The notes: a model not told the origin generated them from the letters alone. DNA of 38,639 bases from CAG-882 sp050874385 (GCA_050874385.1 JBNMKO010000021.1:1-38639); one strand, 5' to 3'. Positions 7,714-16,290 are shown, numbered from the stretch's first letter. Made by a program: numbers and translations.

Positions 7714-8142
7714 ATGAACACATTTATGGCTAGTCCATCAACAATTGAAAGAAAATGGTATGTAGTTGACGCTACAGGATATACATTAGGCCGTCTCGCA
7801 GCTAATGTTGCAGCAGTACTTAGAGGTAAGAATAAGCCTACATTTACACCAAGCCTTGACACAGGTGATTATGTAATCATCGTTAACGCTGACAAGGTTA
7901 AGGTTACAGGTAAGAAGTTAGACCAGAAGATTTACTTCAATCATTCCGACTATGTTGGCGGTATGAAGGAGACAACACTCAGAGAGCTTATGGCTAAGAA
8001 GCCTGAGAGAGCTGTTGAGTTAGCAGTTAAGGGTATGCTTCCAAAGGGACCTTTAGGAAGAACAATGTACACAAAGCTTCATGTATATGCAGGACCTGAG
8101 CATGACCACGCAGCTCAGAAGCCTGAGACATTGACATTTTAA
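7714..8142 (+). CDS. rplM: 50S ribosomal protein L13
   Basis: The 142-residue protein is full length. Family motifs are present: ERKWYVVDATGYTLGRLA near the N terminus, RGKNKPTFTPSLDTGDYVIIVNADK, and the C-terminal KGMLPKGPLGRTMYTKLHVYAG. A strong AAGGAGG lies upstream. It forms the standard operon with rpsI (28 bp apart), driven by the promoter at 7524. L13 is an early-assembly 50S protein and, in Firmicutes, probably represses its own leader. Confidence 0.98.
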   Translation: MNTFMASPSTIERKWYVVDATGYTLGRLAANVAAVLRGKNKPTFTPSLDTGDYVIIVNADKVKVTGKKLDQKIYFNHSDYVGGMKETTLRELMAKKPERAVELAVKGMLPKGPLGRTMYTKLHVYAGPEHDHAAQKPETLTF

Positions 8143-8170
8143 TTAAGGGAACAAGAAGGAGGAAAATACA

Positions 8171-8572
8171 ATGGCTAAGGCAACAAGCGCAAAATTCTAT
8201 GGTACAGGTAGAAGAAAGAGCAGCATCGCAAGAGTATACATTATGCCTGGTAAGGGCGATATCACAATAAACAAGAGAAGCATCGACGAGTACTTCGGTC
8301 TTGAGACCCTCAAGCTCATCGTTCGTCAGCCACTTGTAGCAACAGAGACAGCTGACAAGTATGATGTTCTCGTTAACGTACACGGTGGTGGTACAACAGG
8401 TCAGGCTGGTGCTATCCGTCACGGCATTGCAAGAGCACTTTGCAAGGCTGATGCAGATTTCCGCCCAGTACTCAAGAAGAGCGGTTTCTTAACAAGAGAC
8501 CCAAGAATGAAGGAGAGAAAGAAGTACGGTCTCAAGGCCGCACGTCGTGCTCCACAGTTCTCAAAGAGATAA
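8171..8572 (+). CDS. rpsI: 30S ribosomal protein S9
   Basis: The 133-residue protein carries the S9 signatures FYGTGRRKSSIARVY, HGGGTTGQAGAIRHGIARAL, and the basic tail ending RRAPQFSKR, whose C-terminal Lys-Arg contacts tRNA in the P site. AAGGAGG precedes the ATG. It is the second and last gene of the rplM operon and is followed by a strong terminator. Confidence 0.98.
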   Translation: MAKATSAKFYGTGRRKSSIARVYIMPGKGDITINKRSIDEYFGLETLKLIVRQPLVATETADKYDVLVNVHGGGTTGQAGAIRHGIARALCKADADFRPVLKKSGFLTRDPRMKERKKYGLKAARRAPQFSKR

Positions 8573-8611
8573 TCAATCGATTGTCAAAATCATATCAAAA
8601 GGTTTACAATA

Positions 8612-8643
8612 CCCCGGAAAATCAAGGTTTTCCGGGGCTTTTG
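8612..8643 (+). terminator. strong intrinsic terminator of rplM-rpsI
   Basis: Perfect 10-bp arms CCCCGGAAAA (8612-8621) and TTTTCCGGGG (8628-8637) enclose a six-base loop and are followed by CTTTTG. Confidence 0.95.
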
Positions 8644-8849
8644 TGTTATAAATTGGCTGTTTCAGAGAAAAAACTTTTTATAAAAAGCACATATTAGATA
8701 GAAAAAGTGCTATTAAGAAATTTAATTGAAAATTTTGCATAAAAACTGCAAAACCAGTTAATAAAATCTTTCAATGGTGGTTTTAACTGTTATAAAGGAC
8801 GCGATTCAAAGCATTTGAAAGATGATTAAGATATAGTTTAATAATAGAT

Positions 8850-8892
8850 AAGAAGCAGGACGATAGGGATAAATCCTAATATCCTGCTTCTT
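8850..8892. terminator. hairpin terminator downstream of the AlbA_2 gene
   Basis: Perfect 11-bp arms AAGAAGCAGGA (8850-8860) and TCCTGCTTCTT (8882-8892) enclose a loop with a small inner GGAT/ATCC stem. On the minus strand it lies right after the stop at 8895. Confidence 0.75.
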
Positions 8893-8894
8893 GG

Positions 8895-10307
8895 TTATTT
8901 GGAATGAACGGTAGTGTATTTCTGGTTTTTGCTTTTAGGTTTGTCTGGAAACATCATTTCAAGTTTACCAGAGGATAATAAAGGCTTGAGGTAATATTTG
9001 CTGAAGTGAGAACGACTGGAAACATCAATATATGCTTGCATTTCATCTCGACTTTTTGGGTTTGCACAAAACTCCAATAGCAAGTTTTGCTTGCTGATCA
9101 CAGATGTATCATGTGCTGTATCATGTGCGGCATCATGTACGGAAGCACCGCACATGATATAATTTACATTTTTCAAGATGACCCTGAAATCTGTTGCTGT
9201 TGAAGAAAATTCAGGCTTATATGCCTCTGTATATCCAGGCAGCTTTTCGGTTTCACTGACGATTTTGCGTAGGCCGCTTCCACGGCGTTCCATGTACTTC
9301 ATGCGGTGGAATAGGTCAGCAATCACAGGGTTTCGCCGCATGGAACGGATACTGTAAATATCATATTCCTGAATTGATCCGCCGCCAAACATACCGCCGG
9401 GAGATGTGATTTCCACCCGATCATCAAACATATCAATGTGGACTTCGCTGCCGAGCACAATGTAATCACGATGGATGAGTGCATTGACAAGAGCCTCTGT
9501 CACAGCTCGTTCAGCATAATCCGGCTTGTCTATCCGATACTGAGCTTCTTTGACAAAACGGACTTTGGAATTATTGCGAATAAATTCACTGCCGCTTTTC
9601 AGCAGATAAATCAGGTTCCCCTCGTATTCCTTATCATCCAGAGCATCATCAAAGATAGAACCTTTTTCTAAGCCGTTCCACCTGGTACAGAACATACGGG
9701 AGTTATAAACCGTGTGCTGATCAGTCATGAGCTTTCCGGCATTGGTCAGAAATCCATTCTTGTCAGCCAAACCGAAAGAAACATAATCGGATGGCTCAAA
9801 GCGGAGGCCAGTCCGTTCCAGATAGGTTGCCTCCAGGAGCGTAAAGCTGTAATCCTTTTTCACAGCGTCTGTTGTTAAGGTATCAAAGGACTGATTGGTT
9901 CCCTTTAAGATCAATTCATTTACAATGTAGTCCGGGGCAATTACGCTTTCATTTCCAACACGGATATATGCTTCCATCACGCCGTCTGCCTTGTAATAAT
10001 ATGGGGTGCTGCGGCCAGGAGAAACCTCTAGCGCCAACAGGTTTTTACCATCTTCCTGCAATGGTTTTAAGATAAACTGCGGTAATGGTGTGATACGTTC
10101 TTTAATTAAGCGGCTGATCGCCTCAGCATCCTTTTGAACATCGGACAAGCCGATAGGTTTCCGGTCATCAGAGATTCCGAAAAACAGAGTTCCGCCGATT
10201 CCATTAGAAAAGGAACTGACACTTTTTAACCAGCTTTTTGGCTTTTTCGTTTCGAGAGCAACTTTGAAATCACATTCTGTTGCTTCAGCAATGAGCTGTT
10301 CTATCAT
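8895..10307 (-). CDS. AlbA_2 (Schlafen-like) domain ATP-binding regulator
   Basis: The protein has 470 residues. The N-terminal AlbA_2 domain is recognisable from the stretch ending FSNGIGGTLFFGISDDRKPIG (residues about 30-55). A central HATPase_c_4-type region contains EALVNALIHRDY, the FDDRVEITSPGG stretch and RRGSGLRKI. A short HDAAHDTAHDT stretch joins this to a C-terminal winged-helix-like segment. Such proteins are annotated as transcriptional regulators or ATP-dependent helicase-like proteins; related Schlafen-type proteins act in stress or phage responses. The ATG at 10307 follows a GGAGG-type site (AAAGGAGGGA on the minus strand). It opens the accessory block after rpsI. Domain assignment is confident; its targets are unknown. 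Confidence 0.85.
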   Translation of the reverse strand: MIEQLIAEATECDFKVALETKKPKSWLKSVSSFSNGIGGTLFFGISDDRKPIGLSDVQKDAEAISRLIKERITPLPQFILKPLQEDGKNLLALEVSPGRSTPYYYKADGVMEAYIRVGNESVIAPDYIVNELILKGTNQSFDTLTTDAVKKDYSFTLLEATYLERTGLRFEPSDYVSFGLADKNGFLTNAGKLMTDQHTVYNSRMFCTRWNGLEKGSIFDDALDDKEYEGNLIYLLKSGSEFIRNNSKVRFVKEAQYRIDKPDYAERAVTEALVNALIHRDYIVLGSEVHIDMFDDRVEITSPGGMFGGGSIQEYDIYSIRSMRRNPVIADLFHRMKYMERRGSGLRKIVSETEKLPGYTEAYKPEFSSTATDFRVILKNVNYIMCGASVHDAAHDTAHDTSVISKQNLLLEFCANPKSRDEMQAYIDVSSRSHFSKYYLKPLLSSGKLEMMFPDKPKSKNQKYTTVHSK

Positions 10308-10771
10308 AAAAATCCCTCCTTTGAGGTTGTAGAATGTCCTTTTTTATTATACCCAGCGGAGAAAGTTATTGCAATGATAGAAGCAAAGAGTTCAGCGAAA
10401 ACAAAAATATTTATGAGAGTGTCTTCTATTATGGCAACAAAAAAATCATGCCGCTTCATATTGACAAAGGGCACATAGAAAGTAGGGCTATTAGGGAAAG
10501 ACTTCATATCGAGAGTTACTGTGTGGTAATGATTATGTGCTGGAACAATTACATAGCACATGAACCTGCTATGACTAATGGTAAAGAAAAAAATGTTGGC
10601 TGGAGCAGGTAATTTTGTGCGCCCATTTTAAATTATTGCCCTAACGGCGGTTTTGAGAAATTGAGAGAAAAACTTGTGTGCTGTTATGAGGATGTTTCTC
10701 ATGGGCAGCAAAAAAACAACGCTCTTCATCAGAAATTCAAGAAACTGTGTTATCCTAAAGTCGGAGGTGGA
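10308..10771. other. intergenic region without a supported gene
   Basis: This region separates the AlbA_2 gene from the two-component operon. Short open frames on both strands overlap each other, lack convincing ribosome sites and show no recognisable motif, so I call none. The promoter of the two-component system must lie in the last part, but no clear hexamer pair was found. Confidence 0.5.
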
Positions 10772-11440
10772 ATGATGCAGAAGATTTTAATTGTTGAAGA
10801 TGATATAGACATTCAGGATATATTGAAAAACCATCTTATTGATGCGGGATATGAAGTTGTTGTGGCTTGTGATGGTGTGGCGGGGATTACATTGTTTGAC
10901 GATACAATCAACCTTGTGTTGTTAGATATTATGCTTCCTAAAATTGATGGCTATGGTGTATGTGAGGTAATTCGCAGGAAATCACAAGTCCCTATCATCA
11001 TGCTTACTGCGCTTTCAGATGAGGAGAACCAGTTGCGTGGCTATGCCAAGCAGATTGATGATTACATCCCAAAGCCTTTTTCTCCGAAAGTCCTATTGTG
11101 CAAAATTGCAGCCATTCTTCGCAGGGGAGTATGTGGAAAAGAAAAAGACAGCTTCATAGACTATAAGGATTTGAAAATGGATGTCGAAGGCTTTCATCTG
11201 TATTGCAATGGAAGAGAAATTGTTTTGACACAAAAAGAGTTCTCATTGCTCAGGCTTATGCTTGAAAACCAAGGAAAGGTATTTACCCGGCAAATGCTGC
11301 TTGACCGATTGTGGTCGGATGATTTGGAAGTCGAAGACAGGATTGTAGATAGTCACATAAAAAATATACGAAAAAAGCTGGATGCCGATTATATCGAGAC
11401 TATCAGAGGGGTGGGATATCGAATTGATAAGGAAAATTAG
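10772..11440 (+). CDS. OmpR/PhoB-family response regulator
   Basis: About 222 residues. The receiver domain has ILIVEDD at the N terminus, the phosphoacceptor Asp in VLLDIMLPKIDGY (near residue 51), the conserved Thr in MLTA and the Lys in YIPKPFS. The C-terminal winged helix has the OmpR-type pattern LTQKEFSLLRLMLENQGKVFTR, ending HIKNIRKKL and ETIRGVGYRI. GGAGG at 10763 fits the ATG at 10775 (seven bases) better than that at 10772 (four bases). The downstream kinase gene overlaps its end, so they form a pair. The nearby exported protein is a plausible target. Confidence 0.95.
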   Translation: MMQKILIVEDDIDIQDILKNHLIDAGYEVVVACDGVAGITLFDDTINLVLLDIMLPKIDGYGVCEVIRRKSQVPIIMLTALSDEENQLRGYAKQIDDYIPKPFSPKVLLCKIAAILRRGVCGKEKDSFIDYKDLKMDVEGFHLYCNGREIVLTQKEFSLLRLMLENQGKVFTRQMLLDRLWSDDLEVEDRIVDSHIKNIRKKLDADYIETIRGVGYRIDKEN

Positions 11441-12875
11441 AACGAGCCTGACCGCTAAAATCTTTTTATCTACGACTGTCCTTTTGATTTTAGTTTGCCT
11501 GATATCTGTTTTTAGTATGGCGAGATTTATTCCCAAGACTTACAGCAATCGACTTAGCGCAGAATTGCAAAGACAAGCAAACGATTTAGTACCAGTATTG
11601 GAAAATGCGAAATCTTTAGATGAATGTTATTTGCTTGTAAGGAAATTTGCAATAAAGACAAATGCGACTGCCTACATTGAAGATGATAATGGAAATATTT
11701 TGTATTCAAGTGATGAATTGAATATAACAACAGACAGCGATTTGGTTGCTACAATTCAAGAACATTCTGACAGCGCAATCATCACAGATGACGGGTTATT
11801 GTCAGAGGCGGGTTATGTGTTTACATTATCCGGTAAGGACTATACACTTTATGTGCAGAGCGATACGGTATCCGTTAATCAGGCAAAGGAAGCGATTTGG
11901 CAGACCGTTCCATTGGTTATAATGGGAATTTTTTTGATAGCTATATTGTTTTCTGTAATTTATTCGCGCTACATAACGAAGCCGATTATTGAATTGAGCA
12001 GTACATCTAAAAAAATGGCTCAACTTGATTTTGAACCGCATGGAAATTCTAATCGTTTAGACGAGATAGGGATGTTGTCGGACAGCTTGAATACTTTGTC
12101 AAATAATTTGCAATTTACATTGGCAGAACTAAAAAAAAGCAATTCAGACTTAGAAGCCGAAATAGCAAAAGAGCGGGAACTTGAACAAAAGCAGCAGGAA
12201 TTTTTTTCGGCGGCATCACATGAACTGAAAACTCCTTTGACAATATTGAAAGGGCATTTGATGGGGATGTTAAACAAGGTTAAAGGATATGAAAATCAAG
12301 AGGCGTATATGGAACGTTCACTGGCTGTTGTCGAGAAAATGGAGACATTGGTAAAAGAATTGCTATATATATCTAAAACCGACGGAAAGCAGAAATCGGA
12401 ATATAAGATGATAGATTTTGCGGAACTTCTTCGGGTACAAATAGCCGATGTGACAGAGTTGCTGTCTGAGAAAGAAATCTCCCTTGAGGTGGACATTCCT
12501 GACAAAATTTTGTGTGAAGCAGACCGGACGCAGATGGAACGAGCAATTCAAAATATTTTGGTAAATGCAATTCGTTATTCACCAAATGGTGAAGCAATCT
12601 ATATATCTTTGTCAAATGAGAAAGATACCGTTTACTGCAAAGTTGAAAATACAGGTGTTCATATTCGGGAGGATATGATTTCCCATCTGTTTGAAGCGTT
12701 TTATAGGGCGGATACATCGCGCAATCGTAACACAGGGGGAACCGGTCTTGGTCTTTATATCGTGCGCAAAATTATGGAACTGCACCATGCAGAATATGGT
12801 ATTAAAAATTCAGGCAGAGGCGTGGTGTTCTGGTTTGAAATGCCACAAAAAATAGATATCGGCAACTCCATCTAA
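11424..12875 (+). CDS. membrane sensor histidine kinase
   Basis: About 483 residues if translation starts at the TTG at 11424, which overlaps the regulator gene by 17 nt and has a purine-rich GGGGTGGG upstream. An in-frame ATG at 11382 is possible but less likely. Order: a transmembrane segment (KIFLSTTVLLILVCLISVF), an extracytoplasmic domain of about 120 residues, a second segment (LVIMGIFLIAILFSVIYS), a HAMP linker, the HisKA box with the phosphorylated His in SAASHELKTPLTILKGHL (near residue 265), then the ATPase domain with NILVNAIRYSPNG, FEAFYRAD and GGTGLGLYIV. It should sense an external signal and phosphorylate the adjacent response regulator. The organisation resembles VanS/envelope-stress kinases; the ligand is unknown. 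Confidence 0.94.
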   Translation: MIRKIRTSLTAKIFLSTTVLLILVCLISVFSMARFIPKTYSNRLSAELQRQANDLVPVLENAKSLDECYLLVRKFAIKTNATAYIEDDNGNILYSSDELNITTDSDLVATIQEHSDSAIITDDGLLSEAGYVFTLSGKDYTLYVQSDTVSVNQAKEAIWQTVPLVIMGIFLIAILFSVIYSRYITKPIIELSSTSKKMAQLDFEPHGNSNRLDEIGMLSDSLNTLSNNLQFTLAELKKSNSDLEAEIAKERELEQKQQEFFSAASHELKTPLTILKGHLMGMLNKVKGYENQEAYMERSLAVVEKMETLVKELLYISKTDGKQKSEYKMIDFAELLRVQIADVTELLSEKEISLEVDIPDKILCEADRTQMERAIQNILVNAIRYSPNGEAIYISLSNEKDTVYCKVENTGVHIREDMISHLFEAFYRADTSRNRNTGGTGLGLYIVRKIMELHHAEYGIKNSGRGVVFWFEMPQKIDIGNSI

Positions 12876-12920
12876 ACTCCATATTTCCTGCAAATTATAT
12901 CCAAACAATTTTGTTATTTT

Positions 12921-12953
12921 ATAGCTGTCCAAAAAGGACGGCTATAATTTTTT
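12921..12953 (+). terminator. intrinsic terminator or attenuator between kinase and exported protein
   Basis: ATAGCTGTCC (12921-12930), AAAAA loop, GGACGGCTAT (12936-12945, one G-U pair), then AATTTTTT. It ends 19 bp before the next ATG, so little room remains for a separate promoter of that gene. Confidence 0.8.
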
Positions 12954-12972
12954 GAAAGAGAGGTAAAACAAA

Positions 12973-13509
12973 ATGGTAAGAGCAAAGATGGGAGCATTGG
13001 CTCTAACGGCACTTATGGGATTTGGGGCAGTAGGCTCAATGCATGTATTTGCACAAGCTCATGCACAGAATGTGTCAGCAATTAATTTTACAAAGCAGGA
13101 AACAATTGCTGACACAACTGATAATTCAGACGGTGTAATAAGTTACAGGGACAAAGAGAGCGGTAAGAGTTTTGTCAGTGAGGACAATGGTATAACATGG
13201 GTGCCGGAAGAAGATTATGATAACAGCCATCCGGCAATCGACTATGAGTGGTGGACGTATGACGAGTACAAATCATGGCTCGAACAGGAAAAGAAAACCC
13301 TTCAGGAGATGGCAGATGAACACGCTATGGCTGAAACCAGCGAAGGTTATTTCGAGTGGACGCAGGAAATGACAGACCAGTGCATTTCCGAATATGAGCA
13401 GACATTGGAGGATATCAAAAACGGACTTCTCGTATCAAAATTTGTGGATGGAGATGATGAGTGTATGACAACTTTCAATCCGAATTGGGTTGGCAGTATT
13501 GCTGATTAA
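12973..13509 (+). CDS. small exported protein, unknown function
   Basis: The 178-residue protein has a Sec signal peptide: basic start, hydrophobic core LALTALMGFGAVGSM, and likely cleavage after VFAQAHA. The mature part is acidic and rich in Trp, Tyr, Glu and Asp (SEDNGITWVPEEDYD, YEWWTYDEYKSWLEQEKKTLQEMADEHAM), predicted helical toward the C terminus. There is no Cys pair, lipobox or cell-wall anchor. The ribosome site GAGAGG lies close to the ATG. It directly follows the two-component system beyond a terminator-like hairpin, so readthrough or regulated antitermination may couple them. It may be the system's output or a sensor partner, but no family is recognised. Confidence 0.8.
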   Translation: MVRAKMGALALTALMGFGAVGSMHVFAQAHAQNVSAINFTKQETIADTTDNSDGVISYRDKESGKSFVSEDNGITWVPEEDYDNSHPAIDYEWWTYDEYKSWLEQEKKTLQEMADEHAMAETSEGYFEWTQEMTDQCISEYEQTLEDIKNGLLVSKFVDGDDECMTTFNPNWVGSIAD

Positions 13510-13595
13510 CAGCCTATAAAAGCTGTTTTAGAAACTGCTGCACGATGGCAGAGAAGAAAGCCGTTGTACAGTAGCTATATCAATATTCTTATTTG

Positions 13596-13635
13596 AAGCG
13601 GCGGCTTTGATTTTTCAGAGCCGCCGTTTCTTTGC
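13596..13635 (+). terminator. intrinsic terminator after the exported protein
   Basis: Perfect 8-bp GC-rich arms CGGCGGCT (13599-13606) and AGCCGCCG (13619-13626) are followed by TTTCTTTG. Confidence 0.85.
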
Positions 13636-13692
13636 TCTTGTTGTGATTTCATTGTTTTTTATCGTATAATATGGATGCTGGAGGTGGTTCGG

Positions 13693-13728
13693 ATGAAATA
13701 CAGAATTTTAATTGTCGATGACGGATAG
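13693..13728 (+). pseudogene. 11-codon stump of a second response-regulator gene
   Basis: GGAGGTGG precedes an ATG that opens MKYRILIVDDG followed by TAG. MKYRILIVDD is the textbook N terminus of a response-regulator receiver domain (first beta strand plus acidic pair). A promoter-like TTGTGA, 18-bp spacer, TATAAT lies just upstream (about 13640-13670). After the stop the sequence no longer resembles a receiver domain. The simplest reading is a deletion that removed the rest of a second two-component locus and kept its start. Confidence 0.6.
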
Positions 13729-13929
13729 AAATATAAAAGTCTACCAATTATGTTCTTTGTGTTGTATAATAAATCTGCCGTATGGGTCACTGCTTTGTTG
13801 TTTCTTTGTCAAAAGTTATTATACATCAAAAGTGACCCTTGCGATATTTTTTATTCAGAAGTTGTAAAGTGTTGTTATTTTGATAAATGTGATAAAATAT
13901 GTATTGTATAAAGCCTTGGAGGTGAAATT
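13729..13929. other. intergenic with inverted repeat GGGTCACT/AGTGACCC
   Basis: Perfect 8-bp arms at 13784-13791 and 13831-13838 enclose 39 bases and are followed by TTGCGATATTTTTT. This is terminator-like or an operator. It lies between the response-regulator stump and the AAA ATPase gene. Confidence 0.45.
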
Positions 13930-15078
13930 ATGGAACAAACTTTTTTTACTGGTGTTAACATAGAAAAGGTTCGTCACTTAGAGAAAATTTTAATACCATT
14001 GGATAAAGAAAAAAGAAAACATTTGATACTGACAGGCAAGAACGGAAGTGGAAAAACAAGTGTACTGGAAGCGATGGTAAAATACGTTGAGTATTATGTT
14101 TCACTTAATGGATATTCATTGGAAGAAGTAAAAAGTAATTGTGATTATTATTTAGAAAAAATAAAAGAGTTAACTGCTTTAGAAGATTCAGAACAAAACA
14201 GGAAACAAATTTATGATTGTAAAAGACATTTAAATCATTGGGAGGATATTTTACAAAAAGCTGATGTAGGTATTGTTTTGGAATGTACATCTAACACTGT
14301 ATTAAAAGAAAAATATAATCAGGGGAATTTTATTTTTGCATATTATAAAGCTGAAAGAGAATTTAAGGTGGAAGAATATAGTAATATTGAAAAAATAAAA
14401 TTCCAAAAGAAGTACAGTATTGCTGAAAATCCGGGTGCAAAACTTACAAAATATTTTGTCGATTTAAAAGCTACACAGGCATTTACAAAAGATAAAGAGA
14501 AAGGTGAAAAAATTAATAATTGGTTTATTGTATTTGAAAATATTTTAAAGGATATTTTTGAAGATAAAAATCTTGAATTAAAATTTAATGATGAGACATT
14601 TCAGTTCTCTATTTGTCAATCAGGCAGAGAACCATTTGATTTTAATACGATGTCAAGTGGTTATGCGGCGGTATTTGATATTATTAATGATTTGATTATA
14701 AGAATGGAAGCACAGTCAGGATTGCGAACTGAGTTTGATATGGAAGGTCTTGTTTTGGTTGATGAAATCGAAACACATTTACACTTGGAACTGCAAAAAA
14801 AGATACTTCCTGTTCTGACAAAATTGTTTCCTAATATACAATTTATTATCACAACCCATTCTCCGTTTATTTTAAGTTCTTTGGATAATGCTGTTATTTA
14901 TGACCTTGAAAATAAAACACTTGTGGAAAACGGATTGAAAAACCTGCCATATGAAGGAATTGTGGAAGGATATTTTGAAGTGGATAAATTGTCGGAAGAG
15001 TTAAGGGAAAAATATGAAAGATATAAAGTTCTTGTTTCTAAGGGTGAGTTATCAGACGAAGAAAAAGAAATTATGTAA
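13930..15078 (+). CDS. AAA/ABC-type ATPase, OLD/RecF-like, without visible partner
   Basis: The protein has 382 residues. ATPase elements are complete and in order: Walker A GKNGSGKTS (about residues 36-44), a Lys/Glu-rich middle predicted as a coiled coil, the signature-like FNTMSSGYAAVFD (near 240), Walker B VLVDEIETHLH (near 275) and the His switch ITTHSPFIL (near 308). This architecture occurs in AAA_15/AAA_21 proteins of anti-phage systems (paired with HNH or other effectors) and in OLD nucleases, but no TOPRIM domain is seen. GGAGG precedes the ATG at 13930. The protein stops abruptly at KGELSDEEKEIM, and the next frame begins MDYPDLEEFLA then stops, so a C-terminal truncation or lost partner is possible. 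DNA is AT-rich compared with flanking core genes. Defence function is inferred. Confidence 0.82.
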   Translation: MEQTFFTGVNIEKVRHLEKILIPLDKEKRKHLILTGKNGSGKTSVLEAMVKYVEYYVSLNGYSLEEVKSNCDYYLEKIKELTALEDSEQNRKQIYDCKRHLNHWEDILQKADVGIVLECTSNTVLKEKYNQGNFIFAYYKAEREFKVEEYSNIEKIKFQKKYSIAENPGAKLTKYFVDLKATQAFTKDKEKGEKINNWFIVFENILKDIFEDKNLELKFNDETFQFSICQSGREPFDFNTMSSGYAAVFDIINDLIIRMEAQSGLRTEFDMEGLVLVDEIETHLHLELQKKILPVLTKLFPNIQFIITTHSPFILSSLDNAVIYDLENKTLVENGLKNLPYEGIVEGYFEVDKLSEELREKYERYKVLVSKGELSDEEKEIM

Positions 15079-15132
15079 GAAAACATATTATGGATTATCC
15101 GGACTTAGAAGAATTTTTAGCATGACACGGAG

Positions 15133-15220
15133 GACAGGCTTGCCGCGATGGATTGATTGTGATTACGGTTCAATCAATTCATCGCGGATAAGTCTGTCAT
15201 TATTTTACTAAAATAATGAC
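15133..15220. repeat. 66-nt hairpin followed by overlapping 25-nt palindrome
   Basis: The arms 15133-15159 and 15171-15198 pair almost throughout (GACAGGCTT/AAGTCTGTC, CCGCGATG/CATCGCGG, ATTGATTG/CAATCAAT). The last bases also begin a palindrome with 12-bp arms GTCATTATTTTA and TAAAATAATGAC around a single C (15196-15220). It lies between converging genes, so termination is one role; the length is unusual for that alone. Confidence 0.75.
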
Positions 15221-15269
15221 AAACCAAAGCCTTGGCTATATAATCGCACAGGGCAATGAGCTTTCTTTC

Positions 15270-16253
15270 TTAGAGCAGATGCGCCCTCATCTCCTCCCCC
15301 GACATTGGTGAGAGGTCAGCAGGTGCCACGTCAAACACGGTCTTGCATCCGCTTATTCCGCGCTTGTTCATGCGGTATGCAGCTCTTGCGTAAGCTACGA
15401 GAACGCATGATGTGAACTCAGGGTTGGAGTCAAGCTTTAAGCTGTACTCGATTACATGGTTGTGCTCGCCGTTTAAGCCGGTCTTTCCGGTGCGAAGAAC
15501 AAAGCCGCCGTGAGGTATTCCGGCGTGGTCGCGCTTTAACTCCTCCTCGGAGATAAAGTGAACAGTGGTGTCATAGTCGGCAAAGTAGTTAGGCATTGTC
15601 TTGATTGCGTTCTCGATGGCTGCCTTGTCAGCACCCTCCTCGGCTACGACAAAGCACTCTCTTGTGTGCTTCTGTCTGGTTGTGAGCTCAGGATTTTCGC
15701 AAGCGCGGACTGCCTCAAGAGCTGAGTCGACAGGGATTGTGTACTGCTTTGCGTCCTTAACGCCCGGTATTCTTCTGATTGCGTCGGAATGACCCTGGCT
15801 TACTCCCTTGCCCCAGAAGGTGTAGTCGTTGCCGTCGCGAAGAATTGCGTTGGCGTAGAGACGGTTGAGTGAGAACATACCCGGGTCCCAGCCGACGGAT
15901 ATCATTGCGATGTGACCGTTCTCGGATGCCGCAGCGTCAACATTTGCAAAATGCTCAGGGATGCGCGCGTGAGTGTCAAAGCTGTCAACCACGTTGAAGT
16001 ATTTTGCATACTCAGGTGTCTGCTTTGGAAGGTCTGTGGCTGAACCGCCGCAGAGCATGAGAACATCAATCTTGTCCTTCATTTCAGGAAGCATGTCCGC
16101 TGAATATACAGGAACATTTGTGGCAGGTGTGACTGTCTCAGGGTTTCTTCTTGTGAAGATGCCGACAAGCTCCATATCGTCGTTCTGTCTTACGGCACAC
16201 TCGATGCCGCGTCCAAGGTTTCCGTAACCTAAAATACCTATTCTGATTGCCAT
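15270..16253 (-). CDS. ddh: meso-diaminopimelate D-dehydrogenase
   Basis: The 327-residue protein starts at the ATG at 16253, which has AAGGAG upstream and begins MAIRIGILGYGNLGRGIE, the NADP-binding Rossmann motif. Later family stretches are DVLMLCGGSATDLP, VDSFDTHARIPEH, SVGWDPGMFSLNR, FWGKGVSQGHSDAIRRIPGV and the C-terminal VAYARAAYRMNKRGISGCKTVFD. The enzyme makes meso-diaminopimelate in one step from tetrahydrodipicolinate, ammonia and NADPH, feeding lysine and peptidoglycan synthesis. It is a single-gene unit with its own promoter (16445-16473) and a leader of about 190 nt containing a 9-bp inverted repeat. Confidence 0.96.
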   Translation of the reverse strand: MAIRIGILGYGNLGRGIECAVRQNDDMELVGIFTRRNPETVTPATNVPVYSADMLPEMKDKIDVLMLCGGSATDLPKQTPEYAKYFNVVDSFDTHARIPEHFANVDAAASENGHIAMISVGWDPGMFSLNRLYANAILRDGNDYTFWGKGVSQGHSDAIRRIPGVKDAKQYTIPVDSALEAVRACENPELTTRQKHTRECFVVAEEGADKAAIENAIKTMPNYFADYDTTVHFISEEELKRDHAGIPHGGFVLRTGKTGLNGEHNHVIEYSLKLDSNPEFTSCVLVAYARAAYRMNKRGISGCKTVFDVAPADLSPMSGEEMRAHLL

Positions 16254-16290
16254 ATTTTTTCTCCTTAAAAATAAAATTATGTCGCAGCTT

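Noticed and set aside
9110..9150. Three 12-bp repeats with ATCATGT considered as a regulatory iteron
   Set aside because: They lie inside the AlbA_2 gene and encode the HDAAHDTAHDT linker, so a coding explanation suffices.
10334..10612. 92-codon open frame on the plus strand upstream of the response regulator
   Set aside because: It overlaps an opposite-strand frame of similar length, lacks a convincing ribosome site and shows no family-like sequence.
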